DNA from: Cystobasidium ongulense
Lineage: Eukaryota > Basidiomycota > Cystobasidiomycetes > Cystobasidiales > Cystobasidiaceae
DNA length: 64,000 nucleotides
Assembly (NCBI GenBank): GCA_022835595.1
Contig: BQUP01000004.1
Location: 1,922,001 to 1,986,000, forward strand
Reading direction: 5' to 3'
Shown piece after piece: positions 1 through 11,337 of this stretch (positions within the stretch are counted from its first letter, which is position 1; every line of letters begins with the position of its first letter). The position numbers and the translations under genes are program-made. The notes beneath the pieces were generated by a model that had not been told where the DNA came from, did not search any database, and was given only the letters and a program-made list of their open reading frames with translations.

Positions 1-104
1 TCCAGAACTCGACGGGCTTTCCTTCATTCTAATCCGATATAAGCGAATAAAGCCAACTCTAGTTGAAGCAAGCACAAACAAACACACAACACCAACACTC
101 AGCC

Positions 105-688
105 ATGTCTTCTCCAGGTGAGCGCCAAGGAGAGAACCGCCTTCCGGGATCCCGCCTATCGGGCTGACTCGACGGACGCATCGCATCGCACACAGGACGA
201 GACCTCACCTGCCACGCTCGACGACAGTCCTTCGGCGGCACAAGCAAACTCTGTGGCCGACAGACCCACGAGGGTTCTTTGCTGTGCTCGGATCACGAAT
301 GCATTGTGGATGGGTAGGTGGCTTCTTTCTCTCCTGTTCATGCTGATCGCGTTTGCTGGCTGTCAATACTGACGTGGCTCGCTTTCCCCGATGCTTGACT
401 GCAGCTGCTCGAGAGTCAGACAGGACACCGCTCCCTACTGCTTTGTGCATAAGTGAGTGTTCACCTTTCCAGCCAGCTTTCCTCCCAGCCCTCCACCCAG
501 CTTTCCCTCCAAGCGTCTGTCAGTGTCGCTATCTGGCACCTGTCTCATCTCCGCACAGCCACCCCCGGATGGCGCACACTCACCGCTCCTTGACGAGCAC
601 AGAGAACTGATGACACCTTCTTTGTCTATACAGGCCAGCACCCAAGGCTTTCCACGACAGCGACCTAGCTCGGGTCATATCCCGCTGA
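105..688 (+). CDS. Small cysteine/histidine-rich protein (putative zinc-binding), spliced
   Basis: I do not recognise a named family. Exons are read as 105-117, 196-313, 405-452 and 634-688. The first three are joined by good GT-AG introns, the first with a GCTGAC branch point. The product begins MSSPG and carries two similar modules of the form C-x(n)-C-x2-H, seen as LLCSDHEC and YCFVHK, separated by a CIVDGC segment. This spacing of Cys and His resembles small fungal zinc-ribbon-like proteins with repeated C..H.C knuckles, so metal binding is inferred from composition only. No signal peptide or membrane segment is visible. The last exon is the weakest part: the 181-nt intron is long for this locus, and another acceptor near 546 would give a different tail. 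Its position near the window start also leaves open a longer upstream transcript. Confidence 0.42.
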
Positions 689-1644
689 GCGCCTCGCCAG
701 CTGCATCCTTCCCGCTCATCCCTGCCTGTCAATTCGTCAACGGTAACGTCGCTTCCCCGGTCTTAACGCAAGCTTCAGCTCATCTTCCCCGGTAGCATCT
801 ACGCTATATAACTCTCAACAAATCATCTACGTGTATAATAACTGGTCAATTCCTCGACTCGCCTCTATCGCCATTTTGTCAACCCCGCTCAGAACTCTCA
901 TCTCCAACTTGAACTCTATTTATAGTCGAGGGGCTCTAATCCCGATTTCCTCTCCGATACGCTATTGTACATTACTATCTCACTCCGAGACTGTCGACGC
1001 CTCTCGAAATGCTCGTGAAGCAATCTCCTACATTACACCATCTTGACTGTTTTAGTCAGCTGGCTTGAAGGCCTGCGGGACCCTTTTCTGTCCAACAGCA
1101 CTCAAACATCTAGGACCTGCCGTCAACCCAAGAGTTCATCGGTCTTCAATTGGCTCATTGGGCAACGTTGACCCTCCGACGCTTGCATCAATACTGCCAG
1201 CACAGATGGGGGGTGAAGTTGAGCTTGACAGTGTAAGAGTAGGCTTGACAGTTTCATGTCTTTCCATTGTTCAAATTTTACCAGGTGTAGCACAACAGCA
1301 ATACTTATATTTCCAATATACCGACACATTCTCGTCCGTGACGCGATAGGGCCGTCGTTGGCTGCTTGTGATGAACACATTGGGTGGGTGTTATCCCCTG
1401 GTCCATCTAATTGAGAACAACAGTAAACCAACCGTACAGTCACAAGGTCATGGAAATAGAAATACGGTTTATTCATTGCTGAGCTCGATATAAATAACGT
1501 TCATACGCTTCATTCGAGACCAATCGAGCTACCTGAACTCGTTCAGCGAAAGGGTTGTACAACACAAGCCTATGTCAAGAAGATTGATCCCATAGCATCT
1601 AATTTTGCACACTACTCCAGCGCTGAGGCTAACATCCTCAAACC
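689..1644. other. Gene-free interval between convergent genes
   Basis: Between the Cys/His-rich gene and the stop of the SIMPL-domain gene. Reading frames are short, lack splice-consistent extension and have no recognisable motif. It probably holds the two 3' untranslated regions. Confidence 0.5.
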
Positions 1645-2555
1645 TTACTTCCCAGGACTGAGCTCATAACATTCGAACTTGCAGCCCACTCCAGCACTGA
1701 GACTGACATCCTCGGGTTCGAAATTAAGACTTTCACCCTCTCCACCATAACCACCGCCTACCGCACGTTGAGCGTACATCATAGCTCTAGGAGCGTTACC
1801 AAAGTGGTTATCCGTAGAAACGTCTGATATCTCTATTGGTTTACATATCCAACTTGTATCAGGAGAAGTTGAGAATGCAGAACAATAACCTTCTGCTTTA
1901 TCTCTTGCATCCAAGACTGCTCCTCGACGAACTGTAAGCTTTAACTTGCTCTGAGTTAAATCGGTGAGACGCCAATCTAGATTTGAAATTGAGATATCGT
2001 CGTTTTTCTGTTGTAGAATATGAGAAATGAAATGTTTAGATCAGTTTATGAAGGCATTGACGTCCGGTCCGTCGGACACGTGCATTGGAAACGTGGTGGC
2101 GAGGCTGTGCACAAAAGCCCAGCATAACGGCAATAACTTACAGCGATATCCAAGCAGACCTGACCCATCTTCTTAAAGTCTTTAAACTTGACCTTGAAGC
2201 TTGTGCTGGCCCTGTATTGCCTTGGTGCAGGTCCAGCCTCGGTGCCATCTTTCTTGGGCGGGAGATACGGTATCCAGCTGGATGTAGAGAGCGAAGACAT
2301 GCTCCAATGCGTAACGGATAAAGTAGGGTCATTAACATCTTTCGAGAGCTTCCCAGTGCTTGTATCCTTGGGGCATAAAGTCTTGAAGAGCTCGCTCAAG
2401 TCGTTCGAGAGCGCCGTGACAGCTTCCACGACACCAGCTTGAGAGTTACCTTCTTTCGACACTCGAAACGTGACGACGCAGCGCTCTGCTGGGGCATAGT
2501 GCGTGTGAGAACCACCGACATTTACTTGTATACGAAGTGGTAAGCTATCTGTCAT
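1645..2555 (-). CDS. SIMPL-domain (DUF541/YggE-like) protein
   Basis: Two exons, 2142-2555 and 1645-2007, with a GTAAGT donor and CTACAACAG acceptor, give about 258 residues. The N-terminal part (from PLRIQVNVGGSH) has alternating beta and helical segments. The C-terminal part has a helix with GAVLDARDKAEGY, a PIEIS strand, and a closing strand PEDVSLSAGVGCKFECYEL. This order (strand, long helix, YA-type helix, P.eI strand, final sA.V..F strand) is the SIMPL fold. SIMPL proteins in bacteria are mostly periplasmic and poorly understood; mouse SIMPL is a signalling adaptor. No signal peptide is seen at this start, so a cytosolic role is inferred. The chosen ATG (MTDSLPL) lies just before the first strand; upstream in-frame sequence is non-conserved in appearance. 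Confidence 0.72.
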
Positions 2556-2970
2556 GCTTGCTAATGAGCTGTTACTGTTCGATGCAAAGGCAAGAAGCAG
2601 AACCAAAGTCGTCGAACAGCCTCTTTCACAGTACAAAGGTCGGACGAAGCGCACGTGACTGATACAACAAGGCTTCATACAATGCAGACAGAGCATCTGT
2701 GACATTATTGTGTTTATATTTCAGATATCAGTGTGTGTACTTGTATAACGAAGATCTCGATGCACAAATATTCAGAAACAGGCCAAAAGATCATGAGTGT
2801 GCTGAACTCTAGTCGAACAATGAAGGGTCTGCTAGAAGTCTGGATAATACGCTAGGCTTATTGGCGAGTGAAAAAGCGGTCCTGTAGAGACTTATATGTT
2901 CATTCGTCTTTACTCTGCTCTGCCTTTCTCCTTGCTTCTTTTAAACCAGTATATTGACCTTTCTCAGCAC
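2556..2970. other. Intergenic, upstream of SIMPL gene
   Basis: Promoter and leader of the SIMPL gene (reads leftward) and the 3' end of the OM14-like gene. No further gene is seen. Confidence 0.5.
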
Positions 2971-4220
2971 CTAGTGACGCCTCTGCTTGACTGCGTCAGA
3001 TTGGGGTAGGAGGTATCTATTAGCGGGAGGTATTCATGCGAGGCAAGGGGAGAAAAGAATATAGTCAGTAAATGCAAACCCACCTAATAGCGAGCAATTC
3101 TGCATACCCTTGAACACCAAACCAAGATACCAAACCAATGACTGTAGCCGAGACGACACGCCTGTCCCATCTTGGCTGGTTTCTATTCTTGTAAGCAAAG
3201 TAGACTGTTGTTCCAACGACTGCGAGGTTGGCTGGAGAGAAATGCATGTATCAGATCGAGGTCTGATAGCTCAAGACTAAGGGTGTCCTGAAACTCACCT
3301 AATCCAAGAAGGGATCCCCAGACTTCGGGCTTCTGTAATTCCTGACCAGCTTCACTGTTCTTTGCTTCTTGCCACTTCTTCTTTGATTCAGCAGATAGTT
3401 TTTGCCAGTCATTCTTAGCTTCTGTACTGAGCTTGTCATAAGCTCTCTTTGCCTTTTCAGACATTTCATCATATTCTTTTTTAGCTTTATCAGATAATTC
3501 ATTATACTCCTTCTTAGCTTTCGAAGATACTTCATTGTATTCCTTCTTTACTTCTTCTTTACCCTGTTCATACTTCTTCTCTCCTTTGGCATATGCCTTT
3601 GAAGCTTCTTCTTTGCCCTGTTCGAGCTTCTTCTCTCCCTTGGCGTATGCCTTTGAAGCCTCATCTTTGACCTCCTCTTTTGTCTCTCTCGCTTGCTCCT
3701 TGGTCTCCTTAGCTGTCTTCTTGGCGGAGTTTACCTGTCTGTGAGTCTCGGCCTCTACCTTCTTTGCGTCCTCCTCTGCTTGTCGTGTCGCTTCTAGTTT
3801 AGCTGGTGCATCATCTTCGCTGAGCAGCTTTGGGGCTCGGGGTGCGGGCGGGGACTCGATGGCCTGCTGTTCCTCTTCGAACTCCTCTCGCGTGACGACT
3901 GGAAGGGCGGAAGGGAGTCGTAGGATGGCGTGAGTGAGTGCTATTCATCTTCATGTGCCGGGTACCTCCACCGTCTCCACTCACCATGAACCTTTTCGTC
4001 AGAAGCAGTCGAGTGGGACAGGTCGTTGGGGTCATGGTGATCGCCCTCCAGCAAGCCCTGGTCAGGATGGGGCTGCTGCGACTCTGGCAGGCGGTTCTTG
4101 GCAGCAATGTCTGCGTAGCTGTTGGTAGGAATGATGGTGCGTGGATGCGTATCAAGCCCGGCACGGCAGTCAGCGAGTGACGGCAGCGAGATAGTCGCAA
4201 GCGGAGGATGCGTACCTCAT
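2971..4220 (-). CDS. OM14-like mitochondrial outer-membrane protein with long amphipathic repeats
   Basis: Five exons (4216-4220, 3985-4118, 3299-3898, 3084-3231, 2971-3016) give 310 residues. The first coding exon is only ATGAG, and splicing makes the start MSYADIAAKNRLPE, followed by a PHPDQGLLEGD segment typical of basidiomycete members. The C-terminal domain starts at LQKPEVWGSLLGL and has two hydrophobic segments, NLAVVGTTVYFAY and VVSATVIGLVSWFGVQGYAE. The same layout occurs in yeast Om14 (LQNP...ANH...). Om14 is an outer-membrane protein that helps recruit ribosomes and translation factors to mitochondria. Between the termini lies a charged helix of roughly 190 residues built of two 18-residue repeats (EASKAYAKGEKKLEQGKE type) and at least five 11-residue repeats (SDKAKKEYDEM type). 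Localisation is inferred from the family. Confidence 0.75.
3535..3655 (-). repeat. 54-bp tandem repeat in OM14-like gene
   Basis: Two neighbouring 54-bp units encode 18-residue repeats ending KEEASKAYAKGEKK. They differ at a few third positions and at L/Y, so the duplication is not brand new. Confidence 0.7.
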
Positions 4221-5066
4221 GGTGGTGATGGATGGGATCGGTGGCTGGAGGGGAACAAGTCGTGTATGGCTGTTGTGCTTGGATTGATAGAAAAGCAAGC
4301 CCAAGTTGGGCGAAATCGGGCAAGCAAGTGCACGTCACAAAATGGCTGATCGAATGGCATTGCAAAGAAGTCGTCGAAATGATTGCAAGATGAGTCACTT
4401 GAGACACCACCTTGCAGCTATTATACAATCCACAGGATGATGCTCGGCTCGATGCGCCTCCGATGCAATCCACCGCCTAGCCGTGCCAGCTGGCCCGGAG
4501 TGCGTGGTAGCGTTCAACTTGGAAGCTGCCTACAATCCTTGTTGACGTGAATCAAGCATAGTATTACCGACAGTCAGAATAGTTCAACAACGATCCTTGC
4601 TATTTAGCAATGCATTTGACTGTCGAAGGTGCGGCTTGTGCAAGTCCAACAGCCGGGTATTCGCCAACTTCGCCGACTCTGACAGAAAGGACGTGGCAGT
4701 GACGAGCAGGGAGTGAGCCAAGCACATAGGGAGTCAGAACATTTCTAGAGTATCCAAGTGGTGTGCCAGCCTCTCCGCTAGCTGTGCATGCGCTACTTCG
4801 AGCTGTGGCAGGATCTACTTGCTGTGCGCCTGTGGAGGTCGTGCAAGAGCGTGACAAGCGGAATGAAGGGCTGCTTGTCTTTTACTGTCTCGCCCATGTT
4901 TAGTGATTGTGTTCTGCCTGCTGTATTCTACAATGTGCGATAGACATGTTCGGTTGGAGTGCATGAGAATGCTGGCGAGTGACCTGAAGGCAATACTAAT
5001 GTCGACTTTCTGGCCACTTGACTGTCTGCGACTCACCGACTGGTTGCAAGTCTGTCATTCACCAAG
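4221..5066. other. Divergent intergenic region (OM14-like / RPB3)
   Basis: About 850 bp between two divergent start codons. It must hold both promoters. No coding or RNA gene can be supported. Confidence 0.55.
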
Positions 5067-6668
5067 ATGTCAACGACACTCTCTCAGAACATTCCCAAGA
5101 CAACCGACGCAAGCGAGCTAGCGGTCAAGATCACAGAGTATCACGCTGGAAAGGTCGCTTTCATCCTGGATGGTGTCGAGCTAGGGTGAGTTGCAGACCT
5201 GGTTCTGGCTATGCAACGACAGCAGGAGCAATAAGCACCTGCTGAAGCATACCGAAACGGAGCTGACATGCTTATCTTGGGCAATGCAGAGTCGCCAACG
5301 CTCTTCGTCGAAGTGTAATTGCCGATGTCGCTACGCTAGGTGAGTTATCGGCAGGCCTTCCCATCAGACAAGCTCGACAGGCTCGACAGCAGTGCAATCT
5401 CTGACGTTTGATCTCCTTCCATATGCTCGTACTCTACGCTACCACAGCTATCGACATGGTGGAAATCGAAGAAAACACAACAGTCCTGCCAGATGAAATG
5501 ATTGCACATCGATTGGGAATGATTCCTTTAAACAGCGAGAACTTGGACAGACACGTACCTAATTATACAAGAGATTGTACGTGTATGGGATACTGTGAAC
5601 AATGTTCTGTCGTCATTACATTGCATGCTAGATGTAATGATAATAGGACTATGGAGGTTGCGAGTAGGGATTTGGTGGTGGGTGCTGGCGCGGACGGACA
5701 GTCGAGAGGAGAGATTGGTAGGCCTGTTGGTGAGTTCTGTACTCCTATGTCGAGACGGTAATCGCCTATGGGGCTGACACGACTTCCCATGCTTTATAGA
5801 CGATGGCAATGCCATCACGCTGGTCAAGATGCGAGCAGGTCAAGAACTCAAGCTGACATGTAGAGCTACAAAGGTAGGCACGATCCAAGCGCATTTCCTA
5901 CACACAAGGCTGACCAATGCAACCACCTCTAATTCCCGCTATAACTCCAGGGCATAGCTAAAGAACACGCGAAGTGGTCACCAGTTTCAGCAGTCGGTTT
6001 CGAATATGACCCTCACAATAGATTACAACATACAGACCTCTGGCATGAACTTGGTACAGACCCAAAACAAGAATGGCCAGTTAGTAAGAATGCTAGATAT
6101 GAGAGGGATTCGAGGCCAGGTGAAGGAATGGACTGGAAGAGCAGACCTTCGAGATTCTATTTTGATGTGGAAGGTGTTGGGAGTTTGAAAGTCGATGATG
6201 TCGTTATGAAGGTTAGCTTTAGTCTTCCCCCGGCTCATACTAAGCGTACAGACTAACCCTTCATGCGATTGCGCACTACAGGGCATCGACTCCCTTATCA
6301 TCAAGCTCAGTGGCGTGCTAGGCGGTCTACAGGAGCTCATCAACCCACATCCGCAGATGGGCATGGGCGGTGCAGGGGGCGCAACACCAGGTTATCCAAT
6401 GGACGGAGGAGCTACAGGATTCCCTGGTGCGATGGGAGGTGCAGCAACACCATACGGTGGAATGGGAGCATCACCATCATACGGAGGAGTAGCACGCAAT
6501 TACAGTGCGGGCCTAACCAATGGAAATACGCCTGCTGCTACAGGTAGCGGTGGCGGTGGTGCATGGGGATCTACAAGCCCGGCTTATGCTACTGGTGCTG
6601 TTCCAGGAGCCGGTTTCGGCGCGCCGAGCAACGCATGGGGATCTACAAGTCCGGCGTATAATAGATAG
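5067..6668 (+). CDS. RPB3: RNA polymerase II subunit RPB3
   Basis: Six exons (5067-5185, 5290-5339, 5448-5729, 5800-5873, 5951-6211, 6282-6668) give 390 residues. RPB3 pairs with RPB11 as the alpha-like dimer that nucleates Pol II assembly in the nucleus. The dimerisation start reads VANALRRS then [13 protein letters not shown]. The zinc-binding loop near residue 100 has [10 protein letters not shown] with four cysteines. Later motifs ([21 protein letters not shown], then [16 protein letters not shown]) are highly conserved. The last exon carries a [14 protein letters not shown] helix and then a roughly 100-residue Gly/Met/Ala/Ser/Thr-rich tail with two copies of AWGSTSPAY. Yeast Rpb3 is 318 residues, so the tail is an extension. 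The start was chosen as the ATG giving [14 protein letters not shown] directly before the first strand. Confidence 0.95.
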
Positions 6669-7069
6669 GCTTGTTTGCCTGTGGTCGCTGTAGATTATCA
6701 GTTCTTGCTTCGTCGGGTCAAGTGTTGTACCGAGTGGTTTTCATCCCTACCTGTTGACATATTACATAGAAATGAAAAGTGCGGCATCCAAGGCCAAAGT
6801 ATTTTCGCCACCATTTCGCAGAGGTCTACCACATTTGAGGTCTGATGATTACGACTATGGCTGTACTGCGTGCTTATTGGGATATAGCAATAATGGGTCT
6901 ATCTATCATAACGCGGGTCGACCACTGCGTTGCTTTTCGAGTCAGCCTTCGCATCCCACAAAGCGGTCAATGGTGTGCGACCAGACAATGACAGCTTGAC
7001 TTGAGCCAACCTGTCCGGCAGACTGAACATGGTGAGGATACGCACACAGAACGGACGGTATAAGGAGTG
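6669..7069. other. Intergenic RPB3 to palmitoyltransferase
   Basis: About 400 bp holding the RPB3 3' region and the promoter of the next gene on the same strand. Nothing else seen. Confidence 0.5.
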
Positions 7070-9445
7070 ATGGAGGAGGAGTCGAATCGCAGACTAGAGG
7101 GCGGAGAGGGCCGAACTTCCATCTCTCTGCCTTCATCGCTACGTCCAGCGCGGGTCTCTATTTCAAATGGTAATTCTCATCAGTTACAGGAGAACAGCAA
7201 TGAAAACAAGATGGACGATGTATTCAGCTCGGCTCAAGCCTTCGATACCGTGTCGCCCGATGGATCTGCTATCACGCTGCAGTCCTCGCCGCTCTCAGCT
7301 ACGAAGCGACTCTATTCCACCAACAATGCACGGTCGCCTGCGCGAGGATCGATATCAACAGCAGCGAGCAATAGAGCGTCCACAGGAGCAGGCGCAAGTC
7401 CGCTGTACGAGAGCAAGACCAGCCCGTCTAGGCGAAACGGCGCCGGTGGACTGCCCTCGATATTGCCAAATTCCGCTTTCCTTACACCGAGAAAACCGAG
7501 CTATACGCCTCGCTATTCACAAACGAACAATGCGACATCCCATCCCCCTACATCTGCAGCGAGTAGTGCTGGTGCGCTAGGCAATTCAAGAGAAGGGGAT
7601 CAGAATACATCGCATGGTGATGGACCGCTCTTTGCAGAACAGCAATTGCAGCCCAGTCTGTTCCTGGCAGGCTCACGCGCATCCAACGCCACTGAACGCG
7701 AAGCTCCTACTTCGTCAGAACTGGCTTCATCACGAGACGTTGCTTCTCTAAATCGGAGTGGCAGTATCGGTACGAATGGACACACGAAAGCCTCATTCGC
7801 CGATGCGAGTAATTCCGGCACGGTCAGAAGTAGCTTCAATACTGCACGTGCTAGGTCGGACAGCCGGCAAGATACCTTACGCAGCAAGACTTCAAGAGAG
7901 CCTCTTATAGCTGGCAGTACGACATCCAAATCTAATGAAGTCAGCATAGAGCCGGCACACCGTACCAGGCGGAAGAACAGTAAGACTGGCAGCATTACTA
8001 CCTTGCTGGGGCTAAGAACGCACTCTGCTGGGCCCAGCAGCCCGCACAACCGTCAGCAATCAGGAAATTCACTCAACAACCCTATGCCGACTCTCAATGA
8101 AGGACACGAAAAGATGTATGGGTCCCCTGGTCGCGCTTATGCCCCGACCAGACAAAGCATCCGTGGTGAGGAAGTGGACGGCCATGGGCGGCCTCATCAA
8201 GACGAGACTCCGCATACGGTCGTGCCTATCCTTTCAAACAAGACCAATAAGCCCATGAGGAACTACCAAATATATCGTGAAATGCAGCGGCAACACAAGC
8301 AAGTCCCTAAGGCAAAGTCGAGCGGGGGTGGCAATAAGGAGAAATTAGGGAATCCAGCTCTTGCATATGGTAGTACCGACTATGGCGGTAACAACCGCTT
8401 CTTATTAGGTGGTCGTCTAGTCACAAGTGGGGATTCGCCTTTTCCTTTCATTGCGTCCTTCGTGCTATCCCTCGTACTACCTGGCGCTTTCTTTGCATTC
8501 GAAGGACAGTGGTTGTGGGATACTTCGCCTTCTGGTATAGGTACATCTGGCGGTAAAGCTATCATTTTCCTTTTCCTCTACGCTGCTCTCATTATGTGGA
8601 CCTCCCTATTACGTACCGCTTTGAGAGATCCTGGCATTATCGTAAAAGGTTTAGATCAAGAACCGGACTGGGAGAGCATTGCTGTGCCTGTTGGTGGAGA
8701 AGATGATCTTACGGGTACTGGCATGGGACAGAGACCTAAATTGAGACATTTCAAGGTTAGAGATGAGTGGGTCAGCAGTAAATGTGAGGTTATATATCTG
8801 CGTCTTTGCGTGAGTGTGCTGAAATGGGTCCCATCTGCATCAGGGTGCGAGACATGTCAGACCTATCGACCTCCTCGAGCATCTCACTGTCGACTATGCG
8901 ACGTTTGTACCGAGCAGACAGATCATCACTGTTCCTTCTTGAACAATTGCATTGGAAGACGCAATTACTCCTCTTTTATAGCATTCCTCATCAGTACGGT
9001 CGTCTGCTCTGCTTTAACAATTGGCGTATCAGCTGCGCACTTAGCCAGAAGCGCCTCGTCGGACGGAAACTTCTTCGAAAATTGGAGGAATATTGGTAGT
9101 ATCGCTTTACTTGTGATCACTGCCGCTGTTACAATCCCTATTATTGGCCTGCTTGGCTACCACTGCCGTCTTATATGGTTGAGCAGGACTACCATTGAAA
9201 TCGTGAGTGGTGTTGAGACCTAAGACTCGAATCTTCCTAAATGAACGTGATTCTTCGTTGCACAGCTCCGGCCTAGATACCCTTCTAGCAATGGTAAAGG
9301 CAAGCCTGCTAATCCCTATGCGTACTCTCGGCGCATCGATAATATCATCTATAACCTCTGCAAACCGATGGATCTATACTCTACTATTCAACCTCACGCC
9401 CTCGCCGAAAAGGATGCAAGGCAAGAAAACCCTGCATTTGCTTGA
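7070..9445 (+). CDS. ERF2: DHHC palmitoyltransferase, Erf2 type
   Basis: Exons 7070-8783, 8844-9202 and 9266-9445 give 750 residues. The enzyme transfers palmitate from its own cysteine to cysteines of membrane proteins such as Ras, at ER or Golgi membranes. Residues 1-440 are a Ser/Thr/Asn-rich disordered region. Hydrophobic segments lie near 457 (FPFIASFVLSLVLPGAFFA), 497 (AIIFLFLYAALIMWTSLL), 617 and 655. The cysteine-rich domain reads CETCQTYRPPRASHC, CDVC, then DHHC near residue 597 followed by SFLNNCIGRRNY. The TTxE-like motif appears as TTIEI just before intron 2. Erf2 family members usually have shorter N-termini, so the long disordered region is notable. The 60-nt first intron has no stop and a length divisible by three, so unspliced mRNA would still be open. 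Confidence 0.92.
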
Positions 9446-9654
9446 TGTTACTTTTCCTGGTCAAACTCTTCCATTATACCACAGGGACATTCAGTATTAC
9501 ACTGCATTTACGTTCATTACATTTTACCTTGATTTCGCATACTCATCCTGCTGTCGCTCGTTGCGCTTCCACTGATAGTCAACTTGGTGCTTGTCGTTGT
9601 ATATAATATATCACCGCACGGGCTGGTAAAGCATTTGCCTGCTACTTCGACGTG

Positions 9655-11228
9655 ATGCTTCGGTCCGCTTTGTCTCGCACAGAAGGCGATATGGCCGATC
9701 AGCCTGGATTGCCCTCGGTCTCTTTCGCATCAAGCGGAGCGCCAGTGCAAGAAGCCTTGATTATGCCGCCATCGACGAGATCCGTCAGTGCCTCACTATC
9801 TACTCCGTTGGTACAGGCTGCCGCTGCTGCTGCCACTTCTCCATCTGCAAGTCCGGCCAAGCGAGCTCGCGCAAATGGAGCGGGAGCTTCGAAACCAACT
9901 GCAGGAAGCGCTAAAACACCAACAAAGAGCAAGCGTGTCAAGGTAGAAGCGACTGTCCCTCCCCCAGCTGCTATCCTTCAAGATGCATCATCCCCTACGA
10001 GACCAAAATTCGATATTACCGACGGAGTCGATGATTCCGCTGAACTCGTCGTTCGACCGGAACTTGCTTTCAATATTGAAGAGGCAAAAAGACACCTCAA
10101 GACAGTAGATACTCGTTTCCACGCACTATTTGAAAGACTCCCTTGCAAGCCTTTCGAAGAAGAGTCGGATTTGAATCCGTTCAGAGCGCTTTGTAGCAGT
10201 ATACTCGGCCAACAGGTACGTCACGACTAAGTTAGCTTTGTCCGAATCTATCCCTGACAGTCTGCTTACTCGCCAGATCTCATGGTTGGCTGCAAGATCT
10301 ATTACCCACAAGTTCATACGTTTGGTCGCCTTCCCGGAACTTCCTGAGAAGCCCGGCCCAACGGGCATGACGACGCTTTTCCCGACCCCGAAGCAAGTCG
10401 CGAATGCTCCGATGGCTACTTTGCGTGAAGCTGGTCTGTCGCAGCGAAAAGCTGAATATGTGCAAGATCTGGCTACCCGCTTCGCGGACGGTCGCCTATC
10501 GGCTAAAAAGCTCCTGAGAATGTCGGATGAAGAAGTTCTGGAGACTCTGTGCGAAGTTCGAGGAATCGGCAAGTGGACAGTGCAGATGTTTCAAATTTTC
10601 ACGCTACGAAGACCAGATGTTCTACCTTATGGTGACCTTGGAATCCAGAAAGGCCTTCTGAGGTGGCACACTCAGATCAATCCCAACATCCACGTACGAA
10701 AGCTTCCAAATCCCCACTCGCAAGACACGACCGTACCCGCCGCCGATGTTCCTGCTGTGAAGTCGCCTATTGTAAATGGCGCTGCTTCGATTCCCGGGAC
10801 GCCTAAGAAAGCAAGAGCTGGCCAGACCGCAGACAGCGAAGGGTTTGTTGCCCCTGAACCCCCAGCGACGCCTTCCACCTCATCTCTACCTGCCCCGTTC
10901 ACTCCGCAAGCCAACAACGATACAATAGACGTGCCACTTATGACACCCAGAACAGAAGTCAAGGTCGAACTGCCGCCGTTCCCTGAAAGTCAGACTCTAA
11001 CGCGCTCCTCCTTGCGAGCAAGATTGAGCAAGAAAGTCAAGGGCAACAATTACCTCACACCACAGGAAATGGAGGAACTCAGTGAGTCTTCGAGTAATTG
11101 AAATGAGAAAGGGCTGTCAGTGCGATGCTGATGAAATGGTCCATGCAGCTGTAGCCTGGCAACCCTATCGAAGCATTGGGGTTTGGTATCTCTGGAGTCT
11201 CGCTGACGAAGACACCTCCTTCGCCTAA
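9655..11228 (+). CDS. MAG1: DNA-3-methyladenine glycosylase, HhH-GPD (MAG1/AlkA type)
   Basis: Three exons (9655-10215, 10277-11081, 11149-11228) give 481 residues. It excises alkylated bases to start base-excision repair in the nucleus. Residues 1-145 are low complexity with a basic KRARANG / TPTKSKRVK stretch, probably nuclear targeting. The fold begins with NPFRALCSSILGQQ, a family hallmark. The helix-hairpin-helix reads LCEVRGIGKWTVQMF, and the catalytic aspartate is in LPYGDLGIQKG near residue 306. The conserved C-terminal motif is split off by the last intron and reads WQPYRSIGVWYLW near residue 460. Between the two lies an unusual insert of about 140 Pro/Ser/Thr-rich residues, where other family members have a short loop. 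It is convergent with the next gene, only 109 bp apart. Confidence 0.93.
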
Positions 11229-11337
11229 AGGAACCGACTACATTGGATACTAAGGTATAACGAAAGAGAGGCCCGCCTCTAGATACTGCAGTGTGCAGCG
11301 AGCAGAAAGGAGCAGGGAGGGGTGGCATAGATCGTTC

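Noticed and set aside
1065-1476. Overlapping open frames on both strands
   Set aside because: No motif, splice continuity or neighbour support.
3811-4473. Minus-strand frame of about 220 codons over the 5' part of the OM14-like gene
   Set aside because: It runs through two good introns in another frame; the spliced OM14-like reading explains the sequence and the family motifs.
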